From NCBI GenBank assembly GCA_934162555.1, contig CAKPJE010000042.1, positions 1 through 9,200 on the forward strand: 9,200 bases of DNA, given 5' to 3'. Both the position numbers and the translations under genes were made by a program. The notes below the pieces were generated by a model. It made no database searches. It had not been told where the DNA came from and was given only the letters and a program-made list of their open reading frames with translations. How positions within the stretch are numbered: position 1 is the first letter of the stretch; each line of letters opens with the position of its first letter. The DNA comes from an uncultured Bacilli bacterium (lineage in GTDB: Bacteria > Bacillota_I > Bacilli_A > RF39 > UBA660). Below are positions 5,643 through 9,200 of this stretch, piece by piece.

Positions 5643-5866
5643 AATTTGTGGGTGGTCTAGTTATAAGTTTACCTTTAACCCAATTATAGATATCATAACT
5701 AAAATTAATTTTTTACTATTCTTCATATACTTCCTCCCTCTATATTTTTTAAACTACTAGAAAGAGGACCAGTATCTATATATTCTCTAGTCCCATAGTT
5801 ATCAACAAAAATTATATTTTTTCTATTTTTTAGTAATACATGTATGTATGTATTAGAGCTTTCACG
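5641..5866 (-). pseudogene. Probable decayed coding remnants in three frames, including a 21-codon open frame
   Basis: This 320-nt gap between two genes is not empty. One minus frame (5723-5866) is open for 47 codons and includes NIIFVDNYGTREYIDTGPL. It ends in TGA overlapping an ATG (ATGA, 5723-5726) that has a GGAGG site (5733-5737), a normal coupled gene junction. From that ATG, 21 codons read MKNSKKLILVMISIIGLKVNL, like the start of a secreted protein. Another frame (5641-5712) reads DIYNWVKGKLITRPPTN and stops exactly at the terminator stem. A one-base slip in the A run near 5710-5715 would join the last two. I infer frameshift or deletion decay. It could also be chance, and no family is recognised. 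Confidence 0.35.
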
Positions 5867-5882
5867 TTATCAACATTCCCTT

Positions 5883-8372
5883 CTACTTCAAGCCATATTT
5901 TACTCTCGGTTTATCAATCAAAATATAATTGCTCTCATCAGGCTTGTAACTTGACCAATTTGACCAAGTGCTATCATCAAAACTTTTACAAGATTCAATA
6001 TTTCTCTCATACTTTGTAACCCATTTGCAATTATTACATGGCGTATTATCAACTGTTTCATAATGATTCAAATAATTACTTTCAGCTTGTTCTTTAGAAG
6101 TAATGGTATAATCACTACTTTCCTTAGAACTCCCTTTAGCTTTCCATGAACCAAAAACCTTATTTTGATTTGAACATTCCTTGTATCTATATTCATTTTC
6201 TTCATACAACCTAATAGAACAAGATGTAATCTCACTATCATTCTTAACATAAGCAGTTATAATACCGGACGCACTTACATCTTTTTTTCTATTACTTGAC
6301 CAATTGATACCATCAAACGATATCAATGTACCATAATCAGAATTAACTGTCAACGTTTTTACAGTTTCATAAGAACTTGATGTTTCAAGTTTACACACTA
6401 AACTAGTAGGCTCAATCGAATCATCAATTGTATATGGATTATCTTTAGTACCATTTCCACTTACAATTCCTAAATTTGCCTTTAAATATAAAACTGGTCT
6501 AACATCCTTTTTACTACCTTCATAAGTATAAGAAATATTACCATCACGAGTTATATACATTGGTATATTTCTAGTTGTATTAATTAACCAAAATTCATTT
6601 TTATTATATAACCAATTATTTTGTTTACAAGGATTATTACTAAATAATTTATCCCATGTATTACTACTATCACATACACCAGCTTTTAAAAACTCAGTTA
6701 TTGAAAGTAAACCAATATTTGATGTATTAAACCTTGAATTATTATTTATATATATATTAGAAACTAAATTTTGACTAGAAATATCACCATAATAAAATAT
6801 TCCATTTGTAGTTATATTACTTTCTAATTTGTCATAATAATTAATTAAATATTCTCTAACGTTTGAGGATGTCCAACTATTTCCATTATATACTTCATTT
6901 GATAAAGAATCATCCTTTATTATTTTTACTTTATTATCATTTTCAATAGAAATTATCCTATATAAATCATTATTAAACTTAATATAATTATTTGGATTAG
7001 AACCAACAAATATACACTTGTCATCATCTTTAACTAAACCATCCTCATTAGGAATAGATGATATACTATTATCGCATTTAATATTTTTATAAGTAGTTAA
7101 AGATATAGATTTATTAGTTTTATTATCAGCATTATCAACAATTTCAATATCAAGTTTATTCTGTCCAAAATTATCTGGCTTATAGATTTTATTAGATGAT
7201 GAATAAATACCTTTAATACCACTTAAATTATCCTTAGCATTTATGATATCAATTAAATTATATGTTGGACCAAAAAGTACTTTTTTACTAGAAACATAAG
7301 TTGGACTTTGAGTGTCCAAGTAAACATCTATTTTTTCCATATGAATATTATTATCATTAGTTTTATAATAAGCATATACTCTTTGATTATCATTTTCTAA
7401 AGTCCAATTCATGCTTTCAGTATAAGGAATCCACTTTTCACATATTGAACTATTTGATACACATATCTCAGAAGTATTTACTCCTTTTAACTTTAAAACT
7501 ATTTCCTTTTTATTAGTATATTTATTTGTATCAATATAATAATTCTCATCTGCAAAATCTGATTTAACAATGACATTTATTTTTTTTATAGCTTCATTTT
7601 GATCTTCATCAATAGCTCTATAAACAAGTTCATAATTACCAACTTTATATGTATCAACATTATTATCAACACTATTTGTTATATTTGAATTACTATTATC
7701 AGTAATAATAGCGCTTGGTTCAACAAAATTATCATATTTTTTTAATGTTATTGTATTAGTATTACTGTCATAGTCATAATTTCTTAAATCTATATCAATT
7801 GTTGGTGCAGTTGTATCTTTTATAATTAAATATTTAGTTTTAATTTCATTATTATCTAGAATATAAATAAGTTCATAAGTTGTTTTTTTATTTTTATATA
7901 TTCTAGTAACTTCATTTCCATTTTCTTTAATAATTATTTTTCTTATGTCATCACTTTCAACTGGTATATCTAAAGAAATAGTACTACTTGTATCTAGTTC
8001 TACATATGTATATATATTTTCACTTGAACATGTTTTTAAATTGTATTTACCAAGTTCAAAATGATATTCATTGTTTTCATATTTAACTATAGAATCATTA
8101 GGTATAGGCTCTTTTGTTAAAGGATTAATTAAAGTACCTATGTAATCATTTGCTTCAAGTTCACATAAAGAAATACTTATATCCCCATTTATTTTATTTT
8201 CTTTTACCCATATTTTGGCAGCATCAATAATTAAATTTATTTGATTTTTATTTTTTTCTTCATCAGTTGTCTTTTTTTGATTGCTAAAATATGTATATAA
8301 TCCTGTGAACAATAATCCGATTCCTATTATAATTGTTATTACTACTGGTAATGTTATTCCTCTTCTATTCAT
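5883..8372 (-). CDS. Large secreted/surface protein: pilin-like N terminus, Ig-like domains and DUF6273-like domain
   Basis: 829 aa. Residues 1-30 (MNRRGITLPVVITIIIGIGLL onward) resemble a type IV prepilin leader and helix, with cleavage expected after Gly5. The conserved Glu at mature position 5 is Val here. Residues 45-110 read like a pseudopilin head (IDAAKIWVKENK, then CELEANDYIGTLINPLTKEPI). Ig-like or DUF5011-type sandwiches follow: about 187-270 begins DTTAPTIDI and contains VGNYELVYRAIDEDQN; two more lie at about 277-355 and 356-428. Residues about 448-648 (NYIKFNNDLYRIISI, NIGLLSITEF, KKDVRPVLYLKANLGIVSGNGTKDNPYTID) match the DUF6273 pattern common in surface proteins of uncultured Bacilli and Clostridia. 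The tail (650-829) is Cys/Trp-rich with CNNCKW. The ATG at 8370-8372 has a weak GAGTGA site. The C terminus may be frameshifted. Confidence 0.82.
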   Translation of the reverse strand: MNRRGITLPVVITIIIGIGLLFTGLYTYFSNQKKTTDEEKNKNQINLIIDAAKIWVKENKINGDISISLCELEANDYIGTLINPLTKEPIPNDSIVKYENNEYHFELGKYNLKTCSSENIYTYVELDTSSTISLDIPVESDDIRKIIIKENGNEVTRIYKNKKTTYELIYILDNNEIKTKYLIIKDTTAPTIDIDLRNYDYDSNTNTITLKKYDNFVEPSAIITDNSNSNITNSVDNNVDTYKVGNYELVYRAIDEDQNEAIKKINVIVKSDFADENYYIDTNKYTNKKEIVLKLKGVNTSEICVSNSSICEKWIPYTESMNWTLENDNQRVYAYYKTNDNNIHMEKIDVYLDTQSPTYVSSKKVLFGPTYNLIDIINAKDNLSGIKGIYSSSNKIYKPDNFGQNKLDIEIVDNADNKTNKSISLTTYKNIKCDNSISSIPNEDGLVKDDDKCIFVGSNPNNYIKFNNDLYRIISIENDNKVKIIKDDSLSNEVYNGNSWTSSNVREYLINYYDKLESNITTNGIFYYGDISSQNLVSNIYINNNSRFNTSNIGLLSITEFLKAGVCDSSNTWDKLFSNNPCKQNNWLYNKNEFWLINTTRNIPMYITRDGNISYTYEGSKKDVRPVLYLKANLGIVSGNGTKDNPYTIDDSIEPTSLVCKLETSSSYETVKTLTVNSDYGTLISFDGINWSSNRKKDVSASGIITAYVKNDSEITSCSIRLYEENEYRYKECSNQNKVFGSWKAKGSSKESSDYTITSKEQAESNYLNHYETVDNTPCNNCKWVTKYERNIESCKSFDDSTWSNWSSYKPDESNYILIDKPRVKYGLK

Positions 8373-8389
8373 ATTATCACTCTAATAAG

Positions 8390-8418
8390 ATTATACTATT
8401 TTTATAACTTTTAGTAAA
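8390..8418 (-). promoter_or_regulatory. Promoter of the 829-aa surface protein gene
   Basis: Minus strand: -35 TTTACT (8413-8418), 17-bp spacer, -10 TATAAT (8390-8395). The hexamers and spacing are the same as in the Ig-like membrane protein promoter at 2816-2844. The -35 box again lies within a small inverted repeat (AACTTT / AAAGTT, 8406-8421). Confidence 0.6.
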
Positions 8419-8457
8419 GTTTTTTCCATAATTATAGAAGAAATATTATATTTGTGC

Positions 8458-8487
8458 TTGACAATGATTAATTAATTATGCTATAAT
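8458..8487 (+). promoter_or_regulatory. Strong promoter of the tRNA-Ala gene
   Basis: Perfect -35 TTGACA (8458-8463) and perfect -10 TATAAT (8482-8487), with an 18-bp spacer and an extended -10 TGC at 8479-8481. The start would fall near 8494, a few bases before the mature tRNA. It diverges from the 829-aa gene promoter. Confidence 0.88.
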
Positions 8488-8501
8488 CAATTCGTTGTCA
8501 T

Positions 8502-8577
8502 GGGGAATTAGCTCAGTTGGTAGAGCATCTGCCCTGCACGCAGAGGGTCAAGGGTTCGAGTCCCTCATTCTCCACCA
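8502..8577 (+). tRNA. tRNA-Ala (anticodon TGC)
   Basis: A 76-nt cloverleaf with encoded CCA. The acceptor stem GGGGAAT / ATTCTCC contains the G3-U70 pair that marks alanine tRNAs. The D arm is GCTCAGTTGGTAGAGC. The anticodon stem TCTGC / GCAGA encloses the loop CCTGCAC with anticodon TGC at 8535-8537. The T loop is TTCGAGT. Position 33 is C instead of the near-universal U, and the outer T-stem pair 49-65 is A-C. It is the only plus-strand gene recognised here, with its own promoter and terminator. Confidence 0.97.
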
Positions 8578-8588
8578 TATATGATGAT

Positions 8589-8616
8589 AAAAGTCTTATA
8601 ATTTAAGGCTTTTTTT
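8589..8616 (+). terminator. Intrinsic terminator after tRNA-Ala
   Basis: AAAAGTCTTA / TAAGGCTTTT (8589-8598 with 8604-8613), with one G-U pair and loop TAATT, running into a seven-T tract (8610-8616). Confidence 0.85.
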
Positions 8617-8622
8617 AATGCA

Positions 8623-8646
8623 AAAAGTAAGCTATTGCTTACTTTT
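8623..8646 (-). terminator. Terminator of the ABC-2 permease gene, overlapping its stop codon
   Basis: Perfect 10-bp stem AAAAGTAAGC / GCTTACTTTT with loop AATA (minus strand; 8637-8646 with 8623-8632). The TAA stop (8639-8641) lies inside the 5' arm. The T-rich 3' arm runs on to one further T at 8622. The plus strand also folds, so it may stop transcription from both directions. Confidence 0.72.
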
Positions 8647-9200
8647 GTTTTAAATATTTTTTTATATCTTTTAAACTAAACTTACTTCCATAATTTAAAA
8701 TAGCATTTGAATAAACTTTTATAGATGCATAACCTATAAGAATGCATGTTATAATTAATATTATAATTGAACCAATAAATTCAGGAATACTTACAACATT
8801 TAAAAGCACTCTAGATGGCATACTAAATGCTGCTGAAAATGGGAATAAACTAGCAAATTTGCTTAATGAACTACTTGGATTCATCATTGCAAAGTATGCA
8901 AGATAAAATGCAAATACTGATATCATTGAAACTGGTGAATTGGCATTTTGGATATCTTCGGGTTTTTGAACTAAAGAACCAGTTAGTGCGAATATCAAAG
9001 CATATAGAGCATAGCCTAAAATAAAATATATAATAACTGTAATCCAAACAAGTGGTGTAATTGAACTAAAATTAATAAATCCTTCTAACATATTTTTTGG
9101 TAAAAATGTTTTACCAGATAATACAAGTGCAATCAAAAGATATAGAAGTTGTAATAGACCAACAACACCAACACCAAGTGTTTTTCCTAAAACTATATAT
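8639..9200 (-). CDS. ABC-2 type transporter permease (NatB/YhaP-like), C-terminal part, cut by window edge
   Basis: The last 186 residues are visible and the frame is open to 9200, so the gene starts outside the window. The TTG at 9134-9136 is not needed as a start. Membrane segments lie at about 8-27 (LGVGVVGLLQLLYLLIALVL), 49-72, 90-108 and 145-168 of the visible part, followed by a basic cytoplasmic tail (KFSLKDIKKYLKQK). GKTLGVGVVGLLQ, the loop GSLVQKPEDIQNANSPVSM and FPFSAAFSMPSR match the C-terminal half of ABC-2 family permeases such as the NatB/YhaP group, which export Na+ or other substrates with a separate ATPase. The ATPase gene would be expected just upstream, beyond 9200. Substrate cannot be told. 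Confidence 0.85.
   Translation of the reverse strand, partial: YIVLGKTLGVGVVGLLQLLYLLIALVLSGKTFLPKNMLEGFINFSSITPLVWITVIIYFILGYALYALIFALTGSLVQKPEDIQNANSPVSMISVFAFYLAYFAMMNPSSSLSKFASLFPFSAAFSMPSRVLLNVVSIPEFIGSIIILIITCILIGYASIKVYSNAILNYGSKFSLKDIKKYLKQK

Noticed and set aside
5840..5852. TGTATGTATGTA tetranucleotide run as a phase-variation repeat
   Set aside because: Only about three copies, too short for slippage switching, and in a region without an intact gene.
6068..6250. Short minus-strand frame inside the 829-aa gene
   Set aside because: Alternate-frame shadow of a continuous large protein; no start signal.
1..9200. CRISPR array, insertion sequence, toxin-antitoxin or phage defence module
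   Set aside because: No spaced direct repeats, transposase or recombinase motifs, or known defence domains were found; the region is mostly housekeeping and surface-protein genes.

Overview
This is an A+T-rich stretch of a bacterial chromosome. All recognisable protein genes lie on the minus strand; one tRNA gene lies on the plus strand. Strong AGGAGG-type ribosome sites, sigma-A-like promoters, a T-box riboswitch and short intrinsic terminators point to a low-GC Gram-positive lineage (Bacillota/Mycoplasmatota in the broad sense). The multidomain surface proteins resemble those of uncultured gut Bacilli-like clades, but that placement is inference. Glutamate racemase implies a peptidoglycan wall. 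UGA is used as a stop (for example at 205-207 and 1438-1440) and Trp is TGG, so the Mycoplasma code is unlikely.

Layout from 1 to 9200. (1) 1-193: start of hisS, running off the left edge. (2) 205-579: a 124-aa acidic protein of unknown function with its own promoter at 602-629, directly upstream of hisS. (3) 651-2121: murI and mutM, overlapping by 23 nt and ended by an intrinsic terminator that begins inside the mutM stop region. (4) 2156-2791: a membrane-anchored protein with two Ig-like (DUF5011-type) domains. The -35 box of its promoter sits in the centre of a perfect 11-bp inverted repeat, a likely operator. (5) 2983-5012: a serine-type T-box leader followed by a SpoT/MESH1-like HD hydrolase gene and serS, 1 nt apart. 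(6) 5002-5562: a 186-aa protein of unknown function. (7) 5641-5905: a stretch with coding-like peptides scattered over three frames, probably a decayed gene end. (8) 5883-8372: an 829-aa secreted or surface protein with a pilin-like N terminus, Ig-like domains and a DUF6273-like domain. (9) 8458-8616: tRNA-Ala(TGC) with a near-consensus promoter and a terminator. (10) 8639-9200: the C-terminal part of an ABC-2 type permease.

How the genes fit together: the best-resolved unit is the T-box operon. Its specifier triplet reads UCU (Ser), and the antiterminator and terminator folds can be drawn base by base. Uncharged tRNA-Ser would therefore raise both seryl-tRNA synthetase and a putative (p)ppGpp-type hydrolase. 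A second theme is compactness: at least five hairpins in this window include or touch a stop codon, and the T-box promoter lies inside the 3' end of the gene upstream of it. I saw no CRISPR array, insertion sequence, phage module or recognisable defence system.
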